Positions 18,356 through 27,474 are shown, numbered from the stretch's first letter. The stretch is 64,000 nt of DNA from Actinomadura sp. NBRC 104412 (GCF_030269515.1 NZ_BSTM01000016.1:1-64000), one strand, 5' to 3'. Numbers and translations are program-made. The notes: generated by a model not told the origin, from the letters alone.

Positions 18356-21300
18356 TGCGCCGGTACTGCCCGCCCACCTCGAAGAACGCCTCGGTGATCT
18401 GCTGCAGGCTGCACACCCGCGCCGCGTCCATCAGGACGGCGAAGACGTTCTCGCCGGAGCGGGCCGCCTCCTTCAGTGCCTCCAGGGCCGCCGGCGCCTC
18501 GTCGCGGTGGCGGGCCTGGAAGTCCCGGACCCGCTCAAGTTGCGACCTCTTCTCCTCCTCGGTGGCGCGGGCGAGCTCCAGGGGCTTGCCGCCGCCCTCG
18601 TCCCCGGCGCCCTCCGGCGGGCGGAAGGTGTTGACCCCGATGATCGGCAGCGAGCCGTCGTGCTTGCGCCGCTCGTACAGCATGGACTCGTCCTGGATGC
18701 GGCCGCGCTGGTAGCCGGTCTCCATCGCGCCCAGCACCCCGCCGCGCTCGCTGATCCGGTCGAACTCGGCCAGCACCGCCTCCTCGACCAGGTCGGTCAG
18801 CTCGTCGGTGATGAACGAGCCCTGCATCGGGTTCTCGTTCATCGCCAGGCCCCACTCCCGGTTGATGATCATCTGGATGGCCAGGGCCCGGCGCACCGAC
18901 TCGGCGGTGGGCGTGGTCACGGCCTCGTCGTAGGCGTTGGTGTGGAGGCTGTTGCAGTTGTCGTAGATGGCGATGAGCGCCTGCAACGTGGTGCGGATGT
19001 CGTTGAAGTGCATCTCCTGGGCGTGCAGGGACCGGCCCGAGGTCTGGACGTGGTACTTCAGCTTCTGGCTGCGCTCGCCCGCGCCGTACCGCTCCCTCAT
19101 CGCCACCGCCCAGATGCGGCGCGCGACACGGCCCAGGACCGAGTACTCGGGGTCCATGCCGTTGGAGAAGAAGAACGACAGGTTGGGCGCGAAGTCGTCC
19201 ACGTCCATGCCCCTGGCCAGGTAGGACTCCACGTAGGTGAACCCGTTGGCCAGGGTGAAGGCGAGCTGGCTGATGGGGTTGGCCCCGGCCTCGGCGATGT
19301 GGTAGCCGGAGATCGACACCGAGTAGAAGTTGCGGACGCCGTTGTCGATGAACCACTGCTGGATGTCGCCCATCATCCGCAGTGAGAACTCGGTGGAGAA
19401 GATGCAGGTGTTCTGGCCCTGGTCCTCCTTGAGGATGTCGGCCTGGACGGTGCCGCGCACCGTGGTCAGCACCCGCCTCCTGATCTCCTCGGCCTCCTCG
19501 GGGGACGGTTCGCGGCCGTTCTCCTCGCGGAAGGCGTCCAGCCTCTGGTCGATCGCGGTGTTGAGGAAGAACGCCAGGATGGTCGGCGCCGGCCCGTTGA
19601 TCGTCATCGACACCGAGGTGGTGGGCGCCGACAGGTCGAACCCGTCGTACAGCGCCTTCATGTCGTCCAGCGTGGCGATCGACACGCCGGACGTGCCGAC
19701 CTTGCCGTACACGTCGGGGCGCTCGCCGGGGTCGCGCCCGTACAGGGTGACCGAGTCGAACGCGGTGGACAGGCGGGTCGCGGGCTGCCCCTCCGACAGC
19801 AGCTTGAAGCGCCGGTTGGTGCGGAACGGGTCGCCCTCGCCCGCGAACATCCTGGCGGGGTCCTCGTTGTCGCGCTTGAACGGGAACACGCCGCCGGTGA
19901 AGGGGAACCTGCCGGGCAGGTTCTCGTTGCGCAGGAAGCGGAGCAGCTCGCCGTGGTCCTCGTAGCGGGGCAGCGCGACGCGCGGGATACGGGTGCCCGA
20001 CAGCGACTCGCGGGTCAGCGGCGTGTGCAGCTCCTTGTCGCGGATCCTCACGACCTGCTCGTCCCCGGAGTACGACTCGACGACGGCGGGCCAGGTGGCG
20101 ACCAGCTCGGCGCACTCGGGGGTCACCTCCTGGCGCGCCCGCTCCAGCAGCGCGCCGACCTCCTTCGCGGCGTCATCCGCGCCGGTTCCGGAGAGCTCGG
20201 CGTGCACCTCCTCCAGCCGCTGGACGCGCCGTACCGCCGCGATCTGCCGCGCCGTCTCGGCGTGGTAGCCGCGCACCGTCTCGGCGATCTCCGACAGGTA
20301 GCGGACCCGGTTCGGCGGGACGATCTGCGCGGCGCCCGTGGAGACCCTGGTGTCCACCCGGGGCAGCACGCCGCGCTCGATCCCCAGCAGGCCGGTCAGG
20401 TGCTGGTAGAGCGCGGTGACGCCGTCGTCGTCGAACGTGGCGGCGCTGGTGCCGAACACCGGCATCTCCTCGGGCGACCGGCCGAACTCCTCGCGGTTGC
20501 GCAGCATCTGCCGGGACACGTCGCGCAGCGCGTCGGCCGCGCCCCGCCGCTCGAACTTGTTGATCGCCACCACGTCGGCGAAGTCCAGCATGTCGATCTT
20601 CTCGAGCTGGGACGCGGCGCCGAACTCGGGCGTCATCACGTACAGGGACACGTCGGCCAGCGGCACGATCGCCGCGTCGCCCTGCCCGATCCCGGGGGTC
20701 TCCAGGATCACCAGGTCGTATCCGGCGGCCTTGCACGCCTCGATCACGCCGTCGATGCCCTCGGGCAGCTCGCGCGCCCCGCGGGTCGCCAGGGACCGGA
20801 AGAAGACGTGGTCGCCGTCCAGGGAGTTCATCCGGATGCGGTCGCCGAGGAGGGCGCCGCCGCCGCGGCGCCGGGTCGGGTCCACGGCCAGGACGGCGAC
20901 GCGCAGCTTGTCCTGCCGGTCGACGCGCAGCCGCCGGACCAGTTCGTCGGTGAGGGACGACTTGCCCGAGCCCCCGGTCCCGGTGATGCCGAGCACGGGA
21001 ACGGACCTGCGCGCCGCGGCCTCCGCGATCGCGCGCCGGTCGCCGTCCGGGAGCCGGCCGGCCTGGAGGCAGGTGATCGTCCGGGCCAGCGCCCGCCGCT
21101 CCCCCGCCAGGACCGCCTCGACCGGGACGGGCTCGGCCGCCAGGTCCACGTCGCAGTCGCGGATCAGCTCGTTGATCATGCCGGGCAGGCCGAGCCGCTG
21201 GCCGTCCTCCGGGGAGAAGATCCGCACCCCGGCGCGCGCCAGCCGCTCGATCTCCTCGGCGACGATCACGCCGCCGCCCCCGCCGAAGACCTTCACGTGG

Positions 21301-21563
21301 CCCGCGCCGGCCTCGGCCAGGGACCGCGCCAGGTACTCGAAGTACTCGATGTGCCCGCCCTGATAGGAGGAGATCGCCACGCCCTGGGCGTCCTCTTCGA
21401 GCACCGCGTCCACGACCTCGCGGACGGACCGGTCGTGGCCGAGGTGGACGACCTCGGCGCCCTGCGACTGGAGGATCCGCCGCATGATGTTGATGGCCGC
21501 GTCGTGCCCGTCGAACAGGGCCGCCGCCGTGACGAACCGCACCGGATGCTCGGGAACGTGCAT
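18348..21563 (-). CDS. icmF: fused isobutyryl-CoA mutase IcmF
   Basis: A 1071-residue adenosylcobalamin-dependent mutase interconverting isobutyryl-CoA and n-butyryl-CoA. Domain order is B12-binding (about 7-140, with FDGHDAAINIMRRI at 17-30 carrying the probable cobalt-ligand His20), a MeaB-like G-protein chaperone domain with Walker A GTGGSGKSS (195-203), then the TIM-barrel substrate domain (about 550 onward) with NTCIFSTEFSLRMMGDIQQW and HTNAYDEA. This B12-G-protein-mutase fusion defines IcmF and separates it from methylmalonyl-CoA mutase. I set ATG 21563, the first Met of the conserved start, after a G-rich ribosome site; the frame stays open upstream into the MarR gene. Confidence 0.95.
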   Translation of the reverse strand: MHVPEHPVRFVTAAALFDGHDAAINIMRRILQSQGAEVVHLGHDRSVREVVDAVLEEDAQGVAISSYQGGHIEYFEYLARSLAEAGAGHVKVFGGGGGVIVAEEIERLARAGVRIFSPEDGQRLGLPGMINELIRDCDVDLAAEPVPVEAVLAGERRALARTITCLQAGRLPDGDRRAIAEAAARRSVPVLGITGTGGSGKSSLTDELVRRLRVDRQDKLRVAVLAVDPTRRRGGGALLGDRIRMNSLDGDHVFFRSLATRGARELPEGIDGVIEACKAAGYDLVILETPGIGQGDAAIVPLADVSLYVMTPEFGAASQLEKIDMLDFADVVAINKFERRGAADALRDVSRQMLRNREEFGRSPEEMPVFGTSAATFDDDGVTALYQHLTGLLGIERGVLPRVDTRVSTGAAQIVPPNRVRYLSEIAETVRGYHAETARQIAAVRRVQRLEEVHAELSGTGADDAAKEVGALLERARQEVTPECAELVATWPAVVESYSGDEQVVRIRDKELHTPLTRESLSGTRIPRVALPRYEDHGELLRFLRNENLPGRFPFTGGVFPFKRDNEDPARMFAGEGDPFRTNRRFKLLSEGQPATRLSTAFDSVTLYGRDPGERPDVYGKVGTSGVSIATLDDMKALYDGFDLSAPTTSVSMTINGPAPTILAFFLNTAIDQRLDAFREENGREPSPEEAEEIRRRVLTTVRGTVQADILKEDQGQNTCIFSTEFSLRMMGDIQQWFIDNGVRNFYSVSISGYHIAEAGANPISQLAFTLANGFTYVESYLARGMDVDDFAPNLSFFFSNGMDPEYSVLGRVARRIWAVAMRERYGAGERSQKLKYHVQTSGRSLHAQEMHFNDIRTTLQALIAIYDNCNSLHTNAYDEAVTTPTAESVRRALAIQMIINREWGLAMNENPMQGSFITDELTDLVEEAVLAEFDRISERGGVLGAMETGYQRGRIQDESMLYERRKHDGSLPIIGVNTFRPPEGAGDEGGGKPLELARATEEEKRSQLERVRDFQARHRDEAPAALEALKEAARSGENVFAVLMDAARVCSLQQITEAFFEVGGQYRRNV

Positions 21564-21604
21564 GCCGATCCCCCGCCCTCCCAGGCCCTTTGTCGTCCAA
21601 TATT

Positions 21605-21625
21605 TGGAAGCTAAAGTAGTTTCCA
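21605..21625. promoter_or_regulatory. MarR-type operator overlapping the regulator start codon
   Basis: TGGAAGCTA-aag-TAGTTTCCA is a palindrome with 8 of 9 matching positions per arm. Its last base is the A of the MarR ATG, and it lies 42 bases upstream of the icmF start. The flanks are AT-rich. A MarR dimer bound here could repress both divergent genes; this is inferred from position and symmetry. Confidence 0.72.
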
Positions 21626-22164
21626 TGACCGAGCCCGTCAAACCCCTCGACCCGATCGCCGAGGCGCACCGCCAGTGGAGCGCCCGGTGGCCGGAGCACG
21701 CCGACCGCATGGCGGCCGTGACCTCCGTCATGCGGGCCCAGCAGCTCCTGCTCAGCGTGATCGAGGCGGCGCTGAAGCCGTACGGGCTCACCTTCGCCGC
21801 CTACGAGGCGCTGCGGCTGCTGGCCTTCGCCCGCACCGGCACGCTGCCGATGGGCAAGATCGGCACCCGGCTGATGGTGCATCCGGCCTCCGTCACCAAC
21901 GTGATCGGACGGCTGGAGCGGCGCGGCCTCGTCGAGCGGCGCCCGTCACCGGACGACCGGCGGGTGGTGCTGGCCGCGATCACCCCGGCGGGCCGCGAGC
22001 TGGCCGAGGAGTCGACCGCCGCGCTGCACGAGGCGGACTTCGGGCTGCCCGGCCTCAGCTCCGAGGACGCCGCCGCCATCACCGCCGCCCTGCACGCCGT
22101 CCGCGTCTCCGCGGGGGACGTGGCGGATAGAGGATGCGACGGGCTAGGGGACACGGCGGGTTAG
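21625..22164 (+). CDS. MarR family transcriptional regulator
   Basis: A 179-residue winged-helix regulator. The HTH core reads MGKIGTRLMVHPASVTNVIGRLERRGLVERRPSPDDRRVVLAAITPAGREL, with the MarR-characteristic DDRR wing. Helices at both ends (AHRQWSARWPEH and the C-terminal segment) provide the dimer interface. It is divergent from icmF, with a palindrome over its own start, so it probably controls both genes in response to an acyl-CoA or a related ligand. The effector cannot be read from sequence. Confidence 0.9.
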   Translation: MTEPVKPLDPIAEAHRQWSARWPEHADRMAAVTSVMRAQQLLLSVIEAALKPYGLTFAAYEALRLLAFARTGTLPMGKIGTRLMVHPASVTNVIGRLERRGLVERRPSPDDRRVVLAAITPAGRELAEESTAALHEADFGLPGLSSEDAAAITAALHAVRVSAGDVADRGCDGLGDTAG

Positions 22165-22265
22165 CCGCGCTCGCGCACCCACGCGCCGATGAGGTCGGCG
22201 ACCTAGGGACGAGACGCGGTCACCCCGCCCCTCCTGCACCGAACGACATTCTGTAACCTGACCGG

Positions 22266-23108
22266 GTGAGCGCCCCCGTGAGCAAGGACTCGGACAAGGA
22301 TCTGCCGCCGCTTGTCGCGGCCTCGTTCTACGAAGCGCTCGGCGACGGGCGTTTCGCCGCCACCGCCGCCACCGCCGGGCCCTGGTCGCGCGGCTTCCAG
22401 CATGCAGGGCCGGTCTCGGCGCTGCTCGGCCGCGCCTTCGAACGGCACGAGCCGTCCCCCGGCCTGCGGGTGGCGCGGCTGACGATGGAGATCCTCCGCC
22501 CGGTGCCCGTGGCGCCGCTGGAGGTGACCGTGCGCACGGTGCGGCCGGGCCGCCGGATCAACCTCCTGGAGGCCGAGCTGTCGGGTGAGGACGGTCCCGT
22601 CGCCCGCGCCACCGCGTGGCGGATCGCCGCCGCGCCCGCGCACCTGGAGCCGACCGCCCACACCCCGGTCCCTCCCCCGCTGCCGGCCGTCCCGACCGTC
22701 CTCGGCACCGCCTGGCCCAACGCGAACATGGCCGGGTACCTGTCGTGCATGGAATGGCGGGTCGTCGAGGGCGCGTTCGGCCGCCCGGGACCGGCGGCGG
22801 TGTGGGCGCGGTCGCGGATCCCGCTGGTCGCCGGGGAGGACGACACGCCTCTGGTGCGCGCGCTCACCCTGGCCGACAGCATGTCCGGCGTGGGCAGCCA
22901 GCTCGACTTCGCCAAGTGGTTCATCATCAACACCGACCTCACCGTGGCGCTGCACCGCGATCCCGACGGCGAGTGGATCTTCATGCGGGCGCGGATTCAC
23001 ACCGATCCGGGCGGCTGCGCCATGGCCGAGGCCGAGCTCGCCGACCCCTCCGGCGGCTTCGGCAGCGGCCTCCAGACCCTTCTGGTGGACGCCCACGCGT
23101 CCGGTTAG
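22266..23108 (+). CDS. acyl-CoA thioesterase (TesB-like double hotdog)
   Basis: A 280-residue thioesterase-family protein with two hotdog-like halves. The first has GFQHAGPVSALLGRAFER...LTMEILRPVPVAPLEVTVRTVRPGR and the second WRVVEGAFGRPGPAAVWARSR...DSMSGVGSQLDF...NTDLTVALHR. It would hydrolyse acyl-CoA; the specific substrate is unknown. GTG 22266 is assumed; another GTG at 22278 is an alternative and neither has a clear ribosome site. It is followed at 58 bases by kynA. Confidence 0.8.
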   Translation: MSAPVSKDSDKDLPPLVAASFYEALGDGRFAATAATAGPWSRGFQHAGPVSALLGRAFERHEPSPGLRVARLTMEILRPVPVAPLEVTVRTVRPGRRINLLEAELSGEDGPVARATAWRIAAAPAHLEPTAHTPVPPPLPAVPTVLGTAWPNANMAGYLSCMEWRVVEGAFGRPGPAAVWARSRIPLVAGEDDTPLVRALTLADSMSGVGSQLDFAKWFIINTDLTVALHRDPDGEWIFMRARIHTDPGGCAMAEAELADPSGGFGSGLQTLLVDAHASG

Positions 23109-23166
23109 TCTGCGGAGATCGGCCGGCACGACGGGGTGCCGGTGACGGGTCGGCAGGGGCGCGGCA

Positions 23167-23979
23167 ATGCACGACGACGAGGCATCCCTCACCTACGGGA
23201 GCTACCTCCGGTTGGACCGGCTGCTGGACTGCCAGCGGCCGCGCACCGAGGCGCACGACGAGCTGCTGTTCGTGATCATCCACCAGGTGTACGAGCTGTG
23301 GTTCAAGCAGATCCTCCATGAGGCCGCGCTGCTCCAGCGGCTGCTGGAGGAGGGCGGCAGCGCCAGGGCGCTGCACACCGCGCGGCGGATCGCCAAGATC
23401 CTCAAGACGGTGGTCGGGCAACTGGACATCCTGGAGACGATGACGCCCCGCCAGTTCGCCGCCTTCCGGGACGCGCTCGGCACGTCGAGCGGCTTCGAGT
23501 CGTACCAGTTCCGCGAGCTGGAGGCCGTGCTGGGGCGGCGCCGGTTCCCCGCCTCGGACCTGCGCGACGACCCGCGGCTGCGGGCGGCGGTGCGGCGCAG
23601 GTCGATGTTCGACTCGCTGCTGCGCTATCTGGACGGGCACGGCTACCCCGTGCCCAGGCCGGCGCTGGACCGTGACCCCTCGCGGCCGTGGGAGCCCGAC
23701 CCGGGCGTGCAGCGCGCGCTGCTGGAGGTGTACGCCGACGAGAGCGGCCCGGCGGCCGAGGTGTGCGAGGCGCTGGTGGACGTGGACGAGGGCATTCAGG
23801 AATGGCGGTACCGGCACGTCAAGATGGTCGAGCGGACGATCGGCGCCAAGATCGGCACGGGTGGCTCCGCCGGGGCGGACTACCTGCGCTCCACCCTGTT
23901 CAGGCCCGCGTTCCCCGACCTGTGGGAGGTCCGCTCGCAGATCGAGGAGACGGTGACCGAGGATGACCGGGACCGATGA
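23167..23979 (+). CDS. kynA: tryptophan 2,3-dioxygenase
   Basis: A 270-residue haem dioxygenase that opens the indole ring of L-Trp to N-formylkynurenine. The diagnostic IIHQVYELWFKQILHE segment, RIAKILKTVVGQLDILETMTP, GFESYQFRELE and the C-terminal GGSAGADYLRSTL are all present, at the usual length for bacterial TDO. An AGGGG lies 8-11 bases before ATG 23167. The stop overlaps the next gene (ATGA), coupling it to kynurenine monooxygenase. Confidence 0.95.
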   Translation: MHDDEASLTYGSYLRLDRLLDCQRPRTEAHDELLFVIIHQVYELWFKQILHEAALLQRLLEEGGSARALHTARRIAKILKTVVGQLDILETMTPRQFAAFRDALGTSSGFESYQFRELEAVLGRRRFPASDLRDDPRLRAAVRRRSMFDSLLRYLDGHGYPVPRPALDRDPSRPWEPDPGVQRALLEVYADESGPAAEVCEALVDVDEGIQEWRYRHVKMVERTIGAKIGTGGSAGADYLRSTLFRPAFPDLWEVRSQIEETVTEDDRDR

Positions 23980-25328
23980 GCGGGACTGAGGCGCCCCGCG
24001 CGCGGCGGGTGGCGGTCGTCGGCGCGGGACTGGCCGGCTGCCTGCTGGCCACGCTGCTGGGCCGGCGCGGCATCGAGGTGACGGTGTACGAGCGGCGCCC
24101 CGACCCGCGGATCGCCGGGGCCGAGCGCGGGCGCTCCATCAACCTGGCGATCTCGGCGCGGGGCCTGGCGGCGCTGGAGGAGGTGGGGCTGCGCGAGCAG
24201 GCCCTGGAGCGGGCACTGCCGATGCACGGCCGGATGGTGCACCCCCGGGCGGGCGGACGGCACGAGGCACCGGACTTCCAGCCGTACAGCGCGGACGGCA
24301 GGCGCGCGATCAACTCGATCAGCCGGGCCGAGCTGAACGCCGCGCTGCTGGACGCCGCCGAGTCCACGCCCGGGGTGACGCTGCGGTTCTCCCAGCGGGT
24401 CACCGGGGTCGCGGGCGGGCGGCTGATGGTGGACGGCGTCCCGGGTGACGCCGCGGACGTGGTCCTGGCCGGGGACGGCGCGTACAGCGCGGTGCGCGGG
24501 TCGCTGGACGGCATCGAGGTGGGCCAGGACTTCCTGGAGCACGGCTACAAGGAGCTGACCATCCCGCCGAGCGACGGCGAGTTCGCGCTGGACCCGGACG
24601 CGCTGCACATCTGGCCGCGCGGGGACTCGATGATGATCGCGCTGCCGAACCTGGACCGCTCGTTCACCTGCACGCTGTTCTGGCCGCGCGACGACTTCGC
24701 CGCGCTCGACACGCCCGGCAAGGTCCGCGCCCACTTCGCCGGGCACTATCCGGACGTGGCGGGCCTGATGCCGGCGCTCACCGACGACTTCGAGCACAAC
24801 CCCGTCGGCTCGCTGGTCACGGTGCGCTGCGAACCCTGGGTGCGGGAGGTGGACGGCACCCTGGTCGCGTTACTCGGCGACGCGGCCCACGCGATCGTGC
24901 CGTTCTTCGGGCAGGGCGCCAACTGCGCGTTCGAGGACTGCATCGAGATCGACCGGTGCCTGACCGAGACCGGCGGGCGCTGGGACCTGGCGCTGGCGCT
25001 CTACCAGGACCGCCGCAAGCCCAACACCGACGCGATCGCCGAGATGGCGCTGGACAACTTCGTGGAGATGCGCGACCGCGTCTCCTCGCCGGTCTACAAG
25101 GTCGCCCACGCCGCGCAGCACGCGCTGGAGCGCCGCCTGGCGGGGCGGTACGTCTCCCGGTACGAGCTGGTGTCGTTCACGACCGTCCCGTACGCGCGGA
25201 TCCCGGGCAGGGTCCGCAAGCAGAACCTGATCCTCGCGGCGGTGGCCGGGGCGCTCACCCTCATCGCGGGGAGCGCGGCGGCCCTGCTCGGGCGGGCGCT
25301 GTGCCGCCGCTTCCACCGGAGCCGGTGA
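23976..25328 (+). CDS. kmo: kynurenine 3-monooxygenase-like FAD monooxygenase
   Basis: A 450-residue flavoprotein hydroxylase with GAGLAG (16-21) for FAD, GRSINLAIS and AINSISRAELN typical of KMO, and GDAAHAIVPFFGQGANCAFEDC as the second FAD motif. It hydroxylates kynurenine at C3 with NADPH. A hydrophobic segment (NLILAAVAGALTLIAGSAAALL) near the C terminus followed by Arg residues suggests a membrane anchor, as in eukaryotic KMO. It is coupled to kynA by a 4-base overlap. Formamidase, kynureninase and 3-hydroxyanthranilate dioxygenase are not nearby. The 3' end overlaps the converging MFS gene by 68 bases. Confidence 0.9.
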   Translation: MSGTEAPRARRVAVVGAGLAGCLLATLLGRRGIEVTVYERRPDPRIAGAERGRSINLAISARGLAALEEVGLREQALERALPMHGRMVHPRAGGRHEAPDFQPYSADGRRAINSISRAELNAALLDAAESTPGVTLRFSQRVTGVAGGRLMVDGVPGDAADVVLAGDGAYSAVRGSLDGIEVGQDFLEHGYKELTIPPSDGEFALDPDALHIWPRGDSMMIALPNLDRSFTCTLFWPRDDFAALDTPGKVRAHFAGHYPDVAGLMPALTDDFEHNPVGSLVTVRCEPWVREVDGTLVALLGDAAHAIVPFFGQGANCAFEDCIEIDRCLTETGGRWDLALALYQDRRKPNTDAIAEMALDNFVEMRDRVSSPVYKVAHAAQHALERRLAGRYVSRYELVSFTTVPYARIPGRVRKQNLILAAVAGALTLIAGSAAALLGRALCRRFHRSR

Positions 25329-26772
25329 CGCGGCTCCGGCGGCGTCCGGCCGTAAGGTCGGCCACGGCGGCGCCCAGCGCCAAGAGCACGAACACCAGGA
25401 TGACCACCAGGCCGTGCCGGAACGCCAGCGCCCAGTCGCCGCCGCTGTTGGCGACGGCCGCGAAGAACGTCGCGCCGACCGCGGCGATCCCGCAGGCGGT
25501 GCCGATCCGCTGGCCGGTCTGGAGCACGCCGCCCGCGCTGCCGCCCTCGCCGGGCGGCACCTGCGACAGCGTGATCGTCTGGTTGGGCGAGATCACGAAC
25601 CCGCTGCCCACCCCGGCGAGGAGCAGCGGCGCCGCGATGTACCAGGCCACGCCGCGGCCCGGGTGCAGCTCCACCGCCAGCCACGCGGTGCCGATCCCGG
25701 CCAGGACCACCACCAGGCCCGCGGCGACCAGATGGCGGCCCCAGCGCGACACCAGCCGACCGCCCGCCGCGGCCGACACCGCCGAGCCCAGCGCGAACGG
25801 CGTGATCGCCAGACCCGCCTCCAGCGCGCTGTAGTCCAGCCCGTTCTGCAGGTAGAGGGTGAAGATGAAGAAGATCGCGGTGAATCCTGCGAAGTAGAGC
25901 AGCCCGATCGAGGAGCCCAGCGCGTACGAGCGGAACCGGAACAGCCGCACGTCGGCCAGCGGTGAGGGGTGGCGGCGCTCCCACGCCACCCAGGCGGCCA
26001 GCACCGCGGCGCCCGCCGGGAGCAGCGCCCATTTCAGGGGGCCGTGCCACTGCCGTTCCTGCAGGAACGGCAGCATGATCGCGACGACGCCGAGGCCGAG
26101 CAGCACCACGCCCACCGGGTCCAGGCTTTCCCGCCTCCGCCGGTCGGCGGGCACCGGAGGGGGCAGCAGCCGCCAGGCCAGCGGCAGCGCGGCCAAGCCC
26201 ACCGGGACGTTCACATAGAAGATCCACCGCCAGCCGTGCTCCTGCCCGCCCAGGGCGATCAGCGCGCCGCCCAGCAGCGGGCCCACCGCCATCGCCAGCC
26301 CGATCGTGGTGCCCAGCGCGCCGAACGCCCGGCCCCGCTCGGCGCCGGTGAACAACTGCTGGATCAGGCCGAGGATCTGCGGGTTGATGATCCCGCCCGC
26401 CGTGCCCTGGACCAGCCGGGCGAAGATCAGCCAGGGCATGGCGGGGGCGAGGCCCGCCGCGAAGCTGGACAGGGTGAACAGCGCCATGCCCGCCATGAAC
26501 ACCGCGCGGCGGCCGCGTGCGTCGCCCAGGCGCCCCGCCGGGACCAGGACCAGGCCGAACATCAGCGCGTACCCCGACAGGATCCACTGCAACTGGCCCT
26601 CGGAGGCGTGCAGGCCCTCCCGGATGGAGGGCAGCGCCACGTTGACGATGCTGATGTCCAGCAGCGTCATGAACGCCGCGAGCAGGCACACCGACAGGGC
26701 CTGCCAGCGGCGGCGCCTCTCCCCGGCGTCCTCGTCGGCCGCCCCCGCACCGCCCGTGCCCTCGCTCCGCAC
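25261..26772 (-). CDS. DHA2-family MFS drug transporter
   Basis: A 503-residue proton-coupled exporter of the 14-helix DHA2 (EmrB/QacA) group. It has the MTLLDISIVNVALPSI first helix (motif D1), motif A GRLGDARGRRAVF and many hydrophobic segments. The substrate is unknown. I choose GTG 26772 (AGGA about 12 bases upstream) over a TTG at 26805. Its C-terminal tail is Arg/Gly-rich and its last 68 bases are antisense to the end of kmo. Confidence 0.88.
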   Translation of the reverse strand: MRSEGTGGAGAADEDAGERRRRWQALSVCLLAAFMTLLDISIVNVALPSIREGLHASEGQLQWILSGYALMFGLVLVPAGRLGDARGRRAVFMAGMALFTLSSFAAGLAPAMPWLIFARLVQGTAGGIINPQILGLIQQLFTGAERGRAFGALGTTIGLAMAVGPLLGGALIALGGQEHGWRWIFYVNVPVGLAALPLAWRLLPPPVPADRRRRESLDPVGVVLLGLGVVAIMLPFLQERQWHGPLKWALLPAGAAVLAAWVAWERRHPSPLADVRLFRFRSYALGSSIGLLYFAGFTAIFFIFTLYLQNGLDYSALEAGLAITPFALGSAVSAAAGGRLVSRWGRHLVAAGLVVVLAGIGTAWLAVELHPGRGVAWYIAAPLLLAGVGSGFVISPNQTITLSQVPPGEGGSAGGVLQTGQRIGTACGIAAVGATFFAAVANSGGDWALAFRHGLVVILVFVLLALGAAVADLTAGRRRSRVTGSGGSGGTAPARAGPPRSPR

Positions 26773-26906
26773 GGACTGATCATGTCCTGGGGCGAAGGGG
26801 TGCAAACACCCGGTCCCGGACTCCGGAAGGGCCGGACGGACCGGCGACCTCCGCCCGGCCGACGCCCCGTTCCGGGAGCCGATTCGGTTATGTCAGGGTA
26901 GGCAGG

Positions 26907-27143
26907 GTGAGCGACCAGAAAGCGAGCGAGGGCGCCGACGAACTCCAGTGCTCGGCCAAGGGCTGCCGGGCCGACGCCGTGTGGGCGCTCCGCTGGAACA
27001 ACCCCAAGATCCACACGCCGGAGCGGCGGAAGATCTGGCTGGCCTGCGAGGAGCACCGGGACGGCCTGTCGGCGTTCCTGGACCGCCGCGGCTTCCTGCG
27101 CGACGTCGTCCCTGTGGCCGACCGCGACGCCCCTCCCGGCTAG
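26907..27143 (+). CDS. conserved small protein with Cys/His metal-site pattern
   Basis: A 78-residue protein of a conserved actinobacterial small family, sometimes labelled acetone carboxylase without evidence. It contains CSAKGCRADAVWALRWNNPKIHTPERRKIWLACEEHRDGL: two cysteines five apart, then a CxxH, a plausible Zn-binding set. Function unknown. GTG 26907 is preceded by AGG. It is divergent from the MFS gene and converges on DUF6457. In 27144-27213 only short CGGCTCA/CGGCTGA repeats are visible. Confidence 0.75.
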   Translation: MSDQKASEGADELQCSAKGCRADAVWALRWNNPKIHTPERRKIWLACEEHRDGLSAFLDRRGFLRDVVPVADRDAPPG

Positions 27144-27213
27144 GCGGACGGCCCAGGGGCCACCGAGAGGCGGCTCAAAAACGGCTCAGAACGGCTGAGA
27201 GGCGCCCGGGAGG

Positions 27214-27474
27214 TCACACCTCGTGGCGCCTGCTGCGCGCGGAGGCCCGCGCGCCCTCCCAGCCCCCGGCCATCTCGGTGAGTCGCGCGGCGGCGTCCCT
27301 GGCGGGCGCGCCGCGTCCCACGGCCAGCCCCAGCAGGTACGCCGTCAGCGGCGCACCCGGCCTGGCCACGCCGCGGGCCACGTCGCGGGCCAGGTCGAGC
27401 ACCAGGTCACGGTCGATGTCATCGCGGTCGAGACCCAGCTCAAGGCAGACCGCGTCGATCCATTCCTCCAGCAC
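27214..27474 (-). CDS. DUF6457 domain-containing protein
   Basis: An 86-residue helical protein (LEEWIDAVCLELGLD...DLVLDLARDVARGVARPGAPLTAYLLGLAVG). It is typical of DUF6457, a domain often found beside or fused to molybdenum-cofactor proteins. GTG 27474 is chosen because GGAGGAG lies 5-6 bases upstream. It starts 50 bases downstream of the moaA stop on the same strand, so it probably belongs to the same transcript and to Moco metabolism by association. Confidence 0.82.
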   Translation of the reverse strand: MLEEWIDAVCLELGLDRDDIDRDLVLDLARDVARGVARPGAPLTAYLLGLAVGRGAPARDAAARLTEMAGGWEGARASARSRRHEV

